Part shown: one piece after another, positions 18,115 through 27,142 of the stretch
How positions within the stretch are numbered: the first letter of the stretch is position 1
Layout: the number at the start of each line of letters is the position of its first letter
Assembly: GCA_034430615.1 (NCBI GenBank)
Contig: DAOUEJ010000026.1
Coordinates: 4,820 to 68,819 of the forward strand
Source of the DNA: E44-bin32 sp034430615
Lineage (GTDB): Bacteria > Chloroflexota > Anaerolineae > Anaerolineales > E44-bin32
Reading direction: 5' to 3'
DNA: 64,000 nt
Translations under genes and position numbers: made by a program
Notes under the pieces: model-generated
Database searches by the model: none
Seen by the model: only the letters and a program-made list of their open reading frames with translations
Told to the model about the DNA's origin: nothing

Positions 18115-18765
18115 TTATGAGTCGTCCGATGGGAAATGGAGCTCTTCTTTCCCCGATAGCCGCTCGTGAATGCGTTGAATGACGATGTCTAGGTGCGTTG
18201 GATGATGAACAAAGTCAAGGTTGTCGGTCCTTATCGTGAGTACAGGGCAGAGATCAAAACGATCGATCCATTCGCCGTAGAGCTCGTCCAATAATTCAAG
18301 GTAATCCTGCGTGATGCCGGCCTCCATCTCCCTTGCTCGGTCCCGAATCCGCTTCATCAACACGGGCACAGGTGCACGCAGCATGATAAGGAGATCCGGG
18401 CTGGGCAAACTGTTGACCACAAGATGGTACACACGCTGGTAGTTATCGAAGTCGCGCGCCTCGATCGTACCTAGCCTGAGTGCGGCTCTGGAAAAAATCT
18501 CGGCGTCTTCGTAGATCGAACGATCAATAATGGACGATCCCTGTGCCCGGGCCAGTGCCAGATGCTGCTCTGCCCGATGTCCCAGGAAAAATACTTGAAG
18601 GTGAAAGGCCCACTTGGTCATATCGGCATAGAAATCCGCCAGGTAAGGATTATCGACGACCGATTCAAATGCAGTTTCCCAGTCCAACTTTTCACCGAGC
18701 TTTTCGGTTAGCGAAGTCTTGCCCGCTCCAATATTGCCTGCTACCAGGACAAAATATTTCGCCAT
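18115..18765 (-). CDS. Deoxynucleoside kinase
   Basis: A 216-residue P-loop kinase of the deoxyadenosine/deoxyguanosine kinase family. Walker A GNIGAGKTS begins at residue 10, and the DRS motif in IIDRSIYEDAEIF carries the catalytic region. The LID arginines are in RIRDRAREME and the C-terminal half is helical. It phosphorylates deoxynucleosides for dNTP salvage in the cytoplasm. Its closeness to nrdR and nrdJ (about 3-5 kb downstream on the same strand) is suggestive but there are intervening unrelated genes. Confidence 0.9.
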   Translation of the reverse strand: MAKYFVLVAGNIGAGKTSLTEKLGEKLDWETAFESVVDNPYLADFYADMTKWAFHLQVFFLGHRAEQHLALARAQGSSIIDRSIYEDAEIFSRAALRLGTIEARDFDNYQRVYHLVVNSLPSPDLLIMLRAPVPVLMKRIRDRAREMEAGITQDYLELLDELYGEWIDRFDLCPVLTIRTDNLDFVHHPTHLDIVIQRIHERLSGKEELHFPSDDS

Positions 18766-18869
18766 CTATTCTGAGCCTCTCTGTCTCAAGGAGCATCCCT
18801 GTTGACCTGAGCTCCCTCCGGCCATGGTCCTTGCGCTGTGCGCCTTCAATTATGGACCCATCATAAACT

Positions 18870-19832
18870 TCATTCGTGATCCTGCCAAAACGACTCCAGG
18901 GCAGTGATCAACTCCTGAGCGACGCCATCCCGCTCTATGATTCCGCAGGCCTGTATGCGTCTTATCAGATCAACCCAGTGATCACGCAGCAGATCATCGT
19001 TCAGGATTGGTCCCAGGATGGCAGCTGCGCACGTGATATCCCGCTCATCATCAGCCAATGCCACCGCCTGCCAGAACCCCAGTTCCTCAAGCTCTGGCGC
19101 GCTTGCCCTCGCCTCAGCCCATAAGCGAAGAGCCTGTTCCAGATCGCCCTTCTTACCCAGAGCAAAGCCATCATTGCTCTTGAGTTGGGCCGATCGTAAC
19201 CGAACCAAACGGGCCAACTCCTCGACAGGCTGATCATGCTCATCCACGCGCAGGTCGTAGCGGGGGATAAACCTTGTTCCCTCATCATCAGCAGATCCCG
19301 CCTGGACAACCTTCAAGGCGGCTGATTGCATGCCGCGGATATCACCCCCCTCGTGCTGTGCTGCTTGCAGTGCGATCAGCATACGTTCCGCTAGATCGCC
19401 ACTGGCCCTCTCATAGGCTTTCGCCATCGCATCGATGACGGTCGTATTCTGCATCATGTTCGCCTGCACGCTGTACCCGTTGCCGGTATGGTGGCCTGCA
19501 TGTGCAATGCAGGATTGACCGGTCCATGCTGCGGTGATGCCACGCTCGTCGACTATCGCCAACTGTCGGCCGTCGCGACCCTCATCCGTGGCTAATAATC
19601 CCTCCAGTGTCTGGTCCGCCGTCAGTCCGGTTTCCAGCATCGCCAGCCCAATGGGGCCAAAGCTGACGTTGGTCATCGCCTGAGTGGCAATCGCACCCAC
19701 ACCAACTTGCAGCCAGGGCACTACAGCCCCAACGCACATCTGGTGTGTTTGAACAGCAACGCCAAAGGCCCCGCTTTCCGCATCCCGTGCCACGATGCTG
19801 TAAGTTTGGAAAATAGAACGGGGTTCGATCAT
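18870..19832 (-). CDS. DUF1028 family protein
   Basis: A 320-residue protein of the DUF1028 family (Ntn-hydrolase-like fold). The N-terminal part SIVARDAESGAFGVAVQT and the VGAIATQAMTNVSFGPIGLAML segment are the family core, with a conserved Gly-rich NGYSVQANMM region near residue 120. The C-terminal 90 residues form a helical, TPR-like extension (about 215-320) seen in the longer members. The reaction is unknown; an amidohydrolase activity is often proposed from the fold. ATG at 19832 has AAGGAG upstream. Confidence 0.85.
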   Translation of the reverse strand: MIEPRSIFQTYSIVARDAESGAFGVAVQTHQMCVGAVVPWLQVGVGAIATQAMTNVSFGPIGLAMLETGLTADQTLEGLLATDEGRDGRQLAIVDERGITAAWTGQSCIAHAGHHTGNGYSVQANMMQNTTVIDAMAKAYERASGDLAERMLIALQAAQHEGGDIRGMQSAALKVVQAGSADDEGTRFIPRYDLRVDEHDQPVEELARLVRLRSAQLKSNDGFALGKKGDLEQALRLWAEARASAPELEELGFWQAVALADDERDITCAAAILGPILNDDLLRDHWVDLIRRIQACGIIERDGVAQELITALESFWQDHE

Positions 19833-19970
19833 GGATGGCTGTCTCCTTTAGTCCTTCCCCACAGCTTCCACACCGGCCCTTCTGGCACCTGAGATTCAAC
19901 GAGTCTCTTCTGCCCACGAAGCGCCAAAACTCCGACCACGCTAAACGGGCCCACTAGGCTCGGACATTGG

Positions 19971-20390
19971 CTACTCGCCGATGATCTTCACCAGTACCCG
20001 CTTCCGCCGCCCGCCATCAAATTCACCGTAGAAAATCTGCTCCCAGGGTCCGAAATCCAACCGCCCCTCGGTAACCGCAATGAGAACCTCGCGCCCCATA
20101 ATCTGGCGCTTCAGGTGTGCATCGGCGTTATCCTCGCCTGTCCGGTTGTGCCTGTAGGCTGCTACCGGCTCGTGTGGAGCGAGTGTTTCCAACCAGCGTT
20201 CGTAATCCTGGTGAAGCCCGGACTCGTCATCGTTGATGAAGACGGAAGCGGTAATGTGCATTGCGTTAACCAGGATGATGCCGTCCATAATCCCGCTCTC
20301 AGTCAGACAAGCTACTACCTGTGGTGTGATATTGATGAACTCTCGCCTGCCCTGAACATTGAACCAGAGTTCTTTTCGGTACGTTTTCAT
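19971..20390 (-). CDS. YjbQ/UPF0047 family protein
   Basis: A 139-residue YjbQ protein. The signature HITASVFINDDES matches the family H-T/I-T-A-x-x-x-I-N-E/D-x-E active region, and GREVLIAVTEGRLDFGPWEQIFYGEFDG is the conserved C-terminal half. Some members show weak thiamin-phosphate synthase activity, but the true role is unclear. ATG at 20390 has GGAGGG 7 bases upstream; a longer frame to 20429 lacks this. The 263 bases between this gene and the next hold only a small GC-rich hairpin near 20450-20467 and no coding signal. Confidence 0.88.
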   Translation of the reverse strand: MKTYRKELWFNVQGRREFINITPQVVACLTESGIMDGIILVNAMHITASVFINDDESGLHQDYERWLETLAPHEPVAAYRHNRTGEDNADAHLKRQIMGREVLIAVTEGRLDFGPWEQIFYGEFDGGRRKRVLVKIIGE

Positions 20391-20653
20391 GGTCACCCTC
20401 CTGGATCCTATGTACAAATCAATCTGCAACCATCAAACGCAAGGCAGCTCCTCCCTAAGGAGGGGTATCTGCTTTTGAGTTCACACTTGCAGAACAGCAA
20501 TCCGGTACTGACCAGGCTGCCCTCTGTTCCAAATCCCCCGCTTGAAATGCGAGCCATCCAGGGAATCCACGGCTGCTCTTCGCTCTTACTTGCATATGGA
20601 AGTCGAACGGAGTGATGCTTAGGAATCTGTATGCCTGAGCGAGATGTGCAGAC

Positions 20654-21154
20654 TCAACCCCCGTAGAACAGGTTCCCTTCCAGATCACGCAGCCCGAGCA
20701 TGAGCTCATCTGGCCGGCCAGGGACGTCAACCCGCACGCTGGCATCGATGACCTCGGCCAGTATCACGCTATGATCTCCCTCGCCCATCGACCCAACAAC
20801 CCGGCATAGAACGTAGGCTGGCACAGGATCCAGAACCGGGATGCCCTGAATGAGTTGATAACTGACACCGCCCAGCTTACCTTCAACCTCATCGACATGC
20901 TTGAAGAATGCAAAGGCTAGCTGTCCCTGATCCTTTCCAAGCATATTGAGGGCAAATTTACCGGCGCCCTCGACAACGCTCAAGGTCGCGGAGTCTTTCC
21001 TCAAGCAGACGACGAGCTGCGGGGGTTGAAAGGAGGCCTGGGTGACCCAGTTCAATGATGCGGCCGCGAAGCGCGCTTCTTCATCCTTCGCGGTCAGAAC
21101 CGATAATCCATACGGGAACATACGCAGAGCGGTCTTCTTGGCTTCGTTATCCAT
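20654..21154 (-). CDS. Flavin reductase domain protein
   Basis: A 166-residue FMN-binding split-barrel protein of the flavin reductase family. The fold is visible as GLSVLTAKDEE, AASLNWVTQASFQPPQLVV, the GKFALNMLG helix and VLCRVVGSMGEGDHSVILAEV. It would reduce flavin with NAD(P)H or act as a small flavoprotein. ATG 21154 is chosen because GGAGGG (part of an upstream in-frame ATG at 21166) sits just before it. No partner oxygenase is adjacent. Confidence 0.82.
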   Translation of the reverse strand: MDNEAKKTALRMFPYGLSVLTAKDEEARFAAASLNWVTQASFQPPQLVVCLRKDSATLSVVEGAGKFALNMLGKDQGQLAFAFFKHVDEVEGKLGGVSYQLIQGIPVLDPVPAYVLCRVVGSMGEGDHSVILAEVIDASVRVDVPGRPDELMLGLRDLEGNLFYGG

Positions 21155-21231
21155 CCTACCCTCCATCCCTAAGATACATCAACTTCCACGCTCCCGAGCA
21201 ATGTGACTTCATGCAAACGCGCTTCGAACAT

Positions 21232-21266
21232 GAAGCCCGGCTTGATGGACCGTCAAGCCGGGCTTC
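21232..21266. terminator. Stem-loop after nrdJ
   Basis: A perfect 14-bp inverted repeat, GAAGCCCGGCTTGA with its complement, loop of 7. It starts 41 bases beyond the nrdJ stop. It resembles the stem at 55343-55372 in base composition. No T-run follows on the minus strand. Confidence 0.6.
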
Positions 21267-21306
21267 CGCAATGATCATGCACTGGGAACTGTGTGCTAGC
21301 AGGATT

Positions 21307-23856
21307 TCAGCACTCACTGAACCCACATCTGTAGCACTTGCTGCAGCCTTCTTCTTTCACAACTGTCGCTGCCCCGCACTCAGGGCAGAGATCCCCAATC
21401 CGTAAGCTGAGTTGATCTTCCAGTTCCTGCGCTTGCGGTAGATCAATCTGGACGACTTCAGGGGTCTCTTCAAGATAGGCAGCCAGTGACCGTGCCAATC
21501 CGTCAGGGAGCGAAAGTACCCGGTTGGGGCCAAATCCCGTCGGGCGTCCGCCACCAATCCCGGCTAACTGGCGTACGACCTCACCCATCCGGTCCCGCGG
21601 CGGCACAGGAGAGGCGACCCGTAGGAGATACGAGATCAGGCGGCCAATCGCCTCGGAGACCGCCGCTGTTTCAGATCCAGCCTTAGCAGATGTGATGAAG
21701 ACCTCGAACGGTTGCCCGCTAACGCCGCTTCCGTTTTCGTTGATCGTGACAAATGCTTTTCCAAGTGGTGTGGTGATCTGGTATGTACATCCATCCAGCC
21801 GCTGTGGACGGGGTTTCTTTCCTTCCAGCCAGAGATGGATCTGACGCGGGGCGTCAACTGCCAGCTTTGAATCCGCCGTTGCTTTGGTTTCTAAGACTAC
21901 CTTCTGCCGTGAGCCAGTCACATAGACCGTCAAACCCTTGCAGCCAAGCTCCCACGCTTGCAGGTATGCCTGTGCGACATCTTCCTCACGCGCATCGGTT
22001 GGGAAGTTGCAGGTCTTGCTAAGGCTGTTGTCCACAAATGCTTGCAGTGCCGCTTGCATACGGACGTGTTCCTCAGCCGTGATGTCCTGAGAGACAACGA
22101 AGACATCGCGGACGTCTTCTGGCACAGCCTCGATCGGTTGGCATGTGCCGTGCTTCATCACTGCCTCGATGATCATCTCGCGCGTAAGCTCGTCGACGCC
22201 AGCTTGCATCAGAGCAGTCTCGAACATCGGGCTGGTGTAGGTGAGGCGTAGGTCATCGCCCGAATCGTCCACATGACGGTAGTACGCCAGTGCGAAGGCA
22301 GGCTCACAGCCGTAGGCTTCACACCCGGCCACTGTGGCAATCGTGCCGGTGGGAGCGATGGTCGTTTGTGCGGCATTACGGATACCGTAAGCTTGGATCC
22401 CTGCCGTCACCGATGCCCAATCCACAACCGGCCGGCCGAAATCCCTGGTGTGCGGTGTCAGGGGTCGGGGAGGCCTCCAGGTGAGCTGATCGGGATCGTA
22501 GATACTGTCGCGGATCGCCGTGAAAGGGCCGCGCTCCTTTGCCAGTCCGATGCTCGTCTGCATGCTGTGGTAGCGAACAAACTCCATAACCTGTGCGGCG
22601 AATTCCTCCGCCTCCGCTGATCCATAGCGCACGCCGACATGGTACATGAGATCTCCCAGTCCCATGATCCCCAGCCCGATCCGGCGGGCGCGTAAGGCTG
22701 CCTCCTTCAATTGTCCAACCGCAGGGACATAGGCATTGGCACTGACTACATCATCCAGGAAACGCGTCGCCAGAGAAACACTCGCCTGTAATGACTCCCA
22801 GTCCACGCCACCCTCGGTATCTATGTGCTGTGCAAGATTGATCGAACCCAGGCAGCAGTTTTCGTAAGGCCCCAGCCACTGCTCACCGCATGGGTTGGTG
22901 GCCTCGAGTTCGTAGAGATGCGGCACGGGATTGCTGCGATTGGCGGCATCCAGGAACAACAGACCTGGTTCCCCGTTGTGATGGGCTTGCCGTACGATCT
23001 TGTCGAAGAGTTCACGCGCCTTCAGGCGTTTGAAAGTCTTCTGTGGGATCTTTTCCTGCATTTCTGAATAAGGTGCTCCCTTGTACTCGCGGTACTCGGG
23101 GGAGCTCACATCCGGGAAGCGGAGCTCCCACCAATCATCGTCACGCACAGCTTGCATAAAAGCATCGGTAATCCCGACTGAAATGTTGAAATTTGTGATA
23201 GCAGTCTCATCGGTTTTACAGTTAATGAAGCTCTCGATATCCGGGTGATCAATGCGCAGCACAGCCATGTTTGCCCCGCGCCGGGTTCCACCCTGAGCGA
23301 TCTCGCCGAAAGCTTGATCATATACTCGCAGGAAGCCGACCGGCCCGGTAGCCGCGCCAGCGGATGATTTCACCAAGTCGCCATTTGGCCGGAGGCGGGA
23401 GAATGAGAACCCGTTTCCACCACCCGTCTGTTGAATCAAAGCGGCATCACGCAGAGTCTGGAAGATGCCAGCCCCATCCCGACCCATATCGTCCGCAATC
23501 GGTAAGACGAAGCAAGCTGCCAGTTGGCCAAGCGGTGTGCCGGCACCTGTAAATGTTGGGGAATTGGGGAAGAAACGCTTGCTGGTTAGAAGCCCGTAGA
23601 ACGCACGCGCTGAGCGATCGACATCACTAGACCATTCTTCTTCGGAAAGCGCGACATGGTAGGCGACACGCCAAAACATCTCCTCGATGCTCTCGATGGG
23701 TTCGCCATCCTCCCCACGGCGAAGATAACGCTTGGTCAGAACCGTTCGTGCGTTATCTGTAAGCTCTACCGCCGGCAAATCCTGCGGTAAACCAGGCGTA
23801 TCCGCCATCGATCGATCAACATCAACATCGAATTCGCGCTTCTCCGTTTCGATCAT
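21307..23856 (-). CDS. nrdJ: Class II (B12-dependent) ribonucleotide reductase
   Basis: An 849-residue adenosylcobalamin-dependent reductase that makes dNDPs or dNTPs independently of oxygen. Seen are FFPNSPTFTGAG near the N-terminus, the barrel segment NPCGEQW with the catalytic Asn, Cys and Glu, and CCLGSINLAQ. GIMGLGDLMYHVG and APTGTIATVAGCEAYGCEPAFALAY follow, and the C-terminal zinc ribbon has LCPECGA and KCYRCGFSEC. ATG 23856 is preceded by GGAGGAAGAGG. It follows nrdR on the same strand after 78 bases, so both probably respond to NrdR. No adjacent B12 genes are present. Confidence 0.95.
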   Translation of the reverse strand: MIETEKREFDVDVDRSMADTPGLPQDLPAVELTDNARTVLTKRYLRRGEDGEPIESIEEMFWRVAYHVALSEEEWSSDVDRSARAFYGLLTSKRFFPNSPTFTGAGTPLGQLAACFVLPIADDMGRDGAGIFQTLRDAALIQQTGGGNGFSFSRLRPNGDLVKSSAGAATGPVGFLRVYDQAFGEIAQGGTRRGANMAVLRIDHPDIESFINCKTDETAITNFNISVGITDAFMQAVRDDDWWELRFPDVSSPEYREYKGAPYSEMQEKIPQKTFKRLKARELFDKIVRQAHHNGEPGLLFLDAANRSNPVPHLYELEATNPCGEQWLGPYENCCLGSINLAQHIDTEGGVDWESLQASVSLATRFLDDVVSANAYVPAVGQLKEAALRARRIGLGIMGLGDLMYHVGVRYGSAEAEEFAAQVMEFVRYHSMQTSIGLAKERGPFTAIRDSIYDPDQLTWRPPRPLTPHTRDFGRPVVDWASVTAGIQAYGIRNAAQTTIAPTGTIATVAGCEAYGCEPAFALAYYRHVDDSGDDLRLTYTSPMFETALMQAGVDELTREMIIEAVMKHGTCQPIEAVPEDVRDVFVVSQDITAEEHVRMQAALQAFVDNSLSKTCNFPTDAREEDVAQAYLQAWELGCKGLTVYVTGSRQKVVLETKATADSKLAVDAPRQIHLWLEGKKPRPQRLDGCTYQITTPLGKAFVTINENGSGVSGQPFEVFITSAKAGSETAAVSEAIGRLISYLLRVASPVPPRDRMGEVVRQLAGIGGGRPTGFGPNRVLSLPDGLARSLAAYLEETPEVVQIDLPQAQELEDQLSLRIGDLCPECGAATVVKEEGCSKCYRCGFSEC

Positions 23857-23934
23857 CCCTCTTCCTCCAAGAAAAGAAACCAATCACAATGGGTATAAAA
23901 TAGATCAACCCCCACATACACAGGAGGGTTGATC

Positions 23935-24384
23935 TCAGTTTTCCAGCAGCCGGTCGATTTCGTCCTGTACCGCTTGAATATCATCCAGGCCAAGATAAAC
24001 GATCGCGTAGCGTATATAGGCGACGTAATCGAGTTCTTTCAGGCCAGAGATCACCATATCGCCAACATAGCGGGAAGAGACTTCTTCTTTCCCAAGTGCT
24101 TCTAACCGTGCTTCGACTTCTCCGGCAAGGCGGTCAATATCGGCTGCCGAAACCGGGCGTTTAGCACAGGCAATACGGATGCCCTGAAGCAGCTTTTCAC
24201 GATCAAACTCTTCCCGGGTTCCATCCTGTTTCAGAATTAAAGGTGCTGTTAAAATCGCACGTTCGTACGTGCTGAACCTCTGGTTGCACTGGGTGCACTC
24301 GCGCCGCCGCCGGATTCCGCCCCTCGTATCGTGGGTCGTATCGATTACTCGGGTCTGATCACCCTCACAAAATGGACAGCGCAT
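23935..24384 (-). CDS. nrdR: Transcriptional repressor NrdR
   Basis: A 149-residue NrdR, normal length. The N-terminal zinc finger has CPFC and CTQCNQRFSTYERA. The ATP-cone follows, with VSSRYVGDMVISGLKELDYVAYIRYAIVYL in its C-terminal part. NrdR represses ribonucleotide reductase genes when dATP is high; here the reductase gene is immediately downstream. I could not find a clear NrdR box pair before nrdR or nrdJ. GAGAGG lies before ATG 24384. Confidence 0.95.
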   Translation of the reverse strand: MRCPFCEGDQTRVIDTTHDTRGGIRRRRECTQCNQRFSTYERAILTAPLILKQDGTREEFDREKLLQGIRIACAKRPVSAADIDRLAGEVEARLEALGKEEVSSRYVGDMVISGLKELDYVAYIRYAIVYLGLDDIQAVQDEIDRLLEN

Positions 24385-24471
24385 CCCAGCCTCTCAACTC
24401 GCTCATCTGTTCCACGCCAGATCTTGGCCAGACCTAAGTCCAGGACCGGACCTCTAGGGGCAAGGGGGCTC

Positions 24472-24501
24472 ATTCTAGCATAGTGAAGAACCCTGAAACA
24501 A
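24472..24501 (-). promoter_or_regulatory. Promoter of nrdR-nrdJ
   Basis: On the minus strand TTGTTT, 18 bases, then TGCTAGAAT with an extended -10. A leader of about 80 bases precedes nrdR. The -35 lies in the loop of an inverted repeat (GAACCCTG at 24488 and its complement ending 24513), so promoter and stem overlap. Confidence 0.5.
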
Positions 24502-24513
24502 GGTCCAGGGTTC
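24488..24513 (-). terminator. Inverted repeat between ftsZ and nrdR
   Basis: An 8-bp inverted repeat GAACCCTG with a 10-base loop, 188 bases beyond the ftsZ stop. It may end the dcw transcript; the T-content after it is low. Confidence 0.35.
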
Positions 24514-24544
24514 ATCTTTAACCTTAAAGATTATGGTACTTTGG

Positions 24545-24690
24545 TCACCCTTGGCATGAGCGCGCAGCAGACCGGCGCCGGGAGGAGGATACCGACGACG
24601 GTCTGCATGCGTACTACCCACGTTCAGAACCGGGCGGCAAACGGTCTGACGGGGCTTGATGGGATGGAGGTCAGCTGGCCAAGCCGATGC
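24545..24690 (-). ncRNA. Possible structured RNA downstream of ftsZ
   Basis: This non-coding stretch can fold on the minus strand. CTTGGC (complement of 24678-24683) pairs with GCCAAG (complement of 24550-24555) and closes two inner hairpins. One is GCAGACCG/CGGTCTGC, whose loop contains CCTCCTCCC, complementary to a Shine-Dalgarno site; the other is CAGACCG/CGGTTCTG with one bulge. It begins about 15 bases after the ftsZ stop. It does not match SRP RNA, tmRNA or a cobalamin riboswitch that I can recognise. It may be a 3' UTR element or sRNA. Confidence 0.3.
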
Positions 24691-24700
24691 CCCACCCTCC

Positions 24701-25804
24701 TTAGCGACGTCTTAAGAAAGCCGGTATATCAAGGTCGTTGAGATCGATGGCCTGCGGTTGGAATTCCTCGCCGACCGCTATCCCAGCGGCTGAATCCTTG
24801 GCTCGTGCTTCAGTCCGGCTGCGGGCACGGCGAGCGGATTGACGCACCGCTCCCGAGCGCTCGAAACCAGTTGCGATAACCGTCACACGCAGTTCCTCGC
24901 CGAGGGTCGGGTCGATCACCGCACCAAAGATCAGGTTCACGTCTGGATGGGCGGTTTCCTTGATGATCGCTGCGGCCTGGTTGACTTCGAACAGGCTCAA
25001 GTCACTACCACCGCTCACGTTGAACAGGATGCCGCGCGCTCCATCGATCGTGATGTCGAGCAGATGGCTGGAGATCGCCTGCTCGGCGGCGACGCGGGCT
25101 CGATCCTCACCGGAGGCATGGCCGACCGCCATCAGCGCAGCCCCACCCTCCGCCATGATCGTGCGAACATCGGCGAAGTCAAGGTTGATCAAGCCAGGTA
25201 CGGTGATCAGCTCACTGATACCCTGGATGCCCTGCCGCAGTACATCGTCGGCGATCTTGAAGGCATCGTGCAGGCTGGATTTCTTATCGGCGATCTGCAG
25301 CAGCCGGTCGTTGGGGATGACGATCAGAGTATCGACCTGCTCCTTTAGTTTGGAGATCCCCGATTCGGCCGATTGAGCGCGCTTCGCGCCCTCAAAGGTG
25401 AACGGCCTGGTCACCACGCCGATCGTCAGGGCACCGATCTCCTTGGCGATCTGCGCGACGATTGGGGCAGCGCCCGTACCGGTTCCGCCACCGATGCCGG
25501 CGGCGATGAACACCATATCACTGCCCTTGAGGACTTCATAAAGCTCCTCAGCCGATTCCTCGGCAGCTTTCTGACCGACCTCTGGGTTCCCGCCGGCACC
25601 CAACCCGCGCGTCAGTTTTTCACCGATCCGCACCCGGGTTGATGCATTTGAGAGGAGCAGCGCCTGGCCATCGGTATTCACGGCAACAAATTCGATGCCG
25701 GCCAGGCCTTCCTCAATCATGCGGTTGACGGCGTTGCTTCCACCACCGCCGACCCCAACGACCTTGATCCTTGCAAAAGATTCCGTGTTCGGTACTGAGT
25801 TCAT
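24701..25804 (-). CDS. ftsZ: Cell division protein FtsZ
   Basis: A 367-residue tubulin homologue that forms the Z ring. GVGGGGSNAVNRM begins the GTPase domain, the tubulin signature GGGTGTGAAP is intact, and the T7 loop NLDFADVRTIM supplies the catalytic Asp. A short linker rich in Arg and Ala leads to the C-terminal peptide DIPAFLRRR, the docking tail for FtsA and other partners. ATG at 25804 follows a GAGGAGGAAG site; the 18 extra codons upstream in frame have none. It closes the dcw cluster, directly after ftsA. Confidence 0.97.
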   Translation of the reverse strand: MNSVPNTESFARIKVVGVGGGGSNAVNRMIEEGLAGIEFVAVNTDGQALLLSNASTRVRIGEKLTRGLGAGGNPEVGQKAAEESAEELYEVLKGSDMVFIAAGIGGGTGTGAAPIVAQIAKEIGALTIGVVTRPFTFEGAKRAQSAESGISKLKEQVDTLIVIPNDRLLQIADKKSSLHDAFKIADDVLRQGIQGISELITVPGLINLDFADVRTIMAEGGAALMAVGHASGEDRARVAAEQAISSHLLDITIDGARGILFNVSGGSDLSLFEVNQAAAIIKETAHPDVNLIFGAVIDPTLGEELRVTVIATGFERSGAVRQSARRARSRTEARAKDSAAGIAVGEEFQPQAIDLNDLDIPAFLRRR

Positions 25805-25876
25805 CGTCTTCCTCCTCTTCCTCTCTATATTGATGATTACTTCGATCCCGTGTCTCATGCGGTCCGGGTCGAATGG

Positions 25877-27142
25877 TTATCCTGGTAGCAAGCGTTTGAA
25901 GAATTCAGCTGCCTTATCAAGGCTCAACTTCGGAAAGGTAATACCGCGATAGGTGTAGGTCTCAAGATCAGACTCCTCAAATTGCTGCGCCCAATACAGC
26001 AGCCCCAGGCTGGCGGCATAGGCTGGCGAGCGAAGATTGTCGATGAGTCCCTGCATATTCTCCGCTTGGGCGGTTCTTACCGGCAGCTGCAGTACGCTGC
26101 TGGCAACCTCCTTCAGCCCGGGAAGGAGCCCTGTACCACCGGTGACGACAACGCCTGCGGGCAGCAGCGCATCGTATCCGCTGCGTTTCACTTCCTGACG
26201 GACCAGGCTGAACAATTCCTCGATCCGGGGCTCGAGGATGGCCGCTACGTCGACGTGCTTGATCTGGATCGGTTTCTCCTCGCCGAAAGGACGCACAGCG
26301 AAGGTTTGATTTGGGTCCAGCGCCGCCGGTCGTGCATGGCCATGGCGCTGCTTCAACGACTCGGCCGTCTCCTGAGGTAAATGCAATACTTGGGCCAGAT
26401 CGTTGGTGAGATGTTCCCCACCAACCGGGATGACGGCTGTGTGCCATACGGCGCCCTCAATATAGATAGCGATATCGGTCGTCCCCGCCCCGATATCGCA
26501 CAGCATTACCCCCATCTCCTGCTCGGTCTCCGTTAGGACCACGCCAGCTGAGGCAAGCGAGCCCAGCACCCATCCGTCGACGGCTATCCCGGCCGACTCA
26601 ATGCACTTCTCAAGATTACGCAGTGCCGTGGTGCTTGCGGTCACAATGTGTGCTTCCACCTCCAGGCGGTACCCATGCATGCCGATCGCCGACTTGATAC
26701 CGTCCTGACCATCGACAACGAAATTGCGCGGGATCACGTGCACAATACTGCGGTTGTAGGGCACGACAATCGAGCGGGCTGCTTCCACCGCTCGATGCAC
26801 ATCGTCGAATCCCACGGTCCGGCCGGTGACGCCAGCCATGCCCTTGCTGTTTTGAGAAGCGATATGTGCGCCTGAAAGGCTTACCAATGCGGATGTAATC
26901 TCATAGCCAGAACTGCGTTCAGCTTTATCCTTGGAGGCCTGGATGGCTCGGGCCAGCGCCTCCAGGTTGACCACCCCACCTTTGCGCATCCCATGGGCCG
27001 GCACAATCCCCACGCCAATCACGCGCAGTTTTCCATCCAGGGTAGGATGGCCGACTAACGTACAGATCTTGCTGGTGCCGATATCGACACCCACGTAGAT
27101 CGTATCGTCAGAACCGAGGATCGTCGTCACAAATGGCCTCAA
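25877..27142 (-). CDS. ftsA: Cell division protein FtsA
   Basis: A 421-residue actin-like protein that tethers FtsZ to the membrane. ATP-binding motifs include YVGVDIGTSKICTLVG (phosphate 1), DIGAGTTDIAIY (phosphate 2) and VVTGGTGLLPGL (adenosine). A C-terminal amphipathic helix, roughly FPKLSLDKAAEFFKRLLPG, would bind the membrane. It starts within the ftsQ stop (ATGA overlap) and precedes ftsZ by 72 bases. Confidence 0.96.
   Translation of the reverse strand: MRPFVTTILGSDDTIYVGVDIGTSKICTLVGHPTLDGKLRVIGVGIVPAHGMRKGGVVNLEALARAIQASKDKAERSSGYEITSALVSLSGAHIASQNSKGMAGVTGRTVGFDDVHRAVEAARSIVVPYNRSIVHVIPRNFVVDGQDGIKSAIGMHGYRLEVEAHIVTASTTALRNLEKCIESAGIAVDGWVLGSLASAGVVLTETEQEMGVMLCDIGAGTTDIAIYIEGAVWHTAVIPVGGEHLTNDLAQVLHLPQETAESLKQRHGHARPAALDPNQTFAVRPFGEEKPIQIKHVDVAAILEPRIEELFSLVRQEVKRSGYDALLPAGVVVTGGTGLLPGLKEVASSVLQLPVRTAQAENMQGLIDNLRSPAYAASLGLLYWAQQFEESDLETYTYRGITFPKLSLDKAAEFFKRLLPG

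Noticed and set aside
24545..24690. Cobalamin riboswitch, SRP RNA or tmRNA as explanation for the ftsZ-nrdR gap
   Set aside because: None of the diagnostic motifs (B12 box, SRP GGAAGGAAGCAGC-like core, tmRNA ends) is present; only an unassigned folded RNA is offered.
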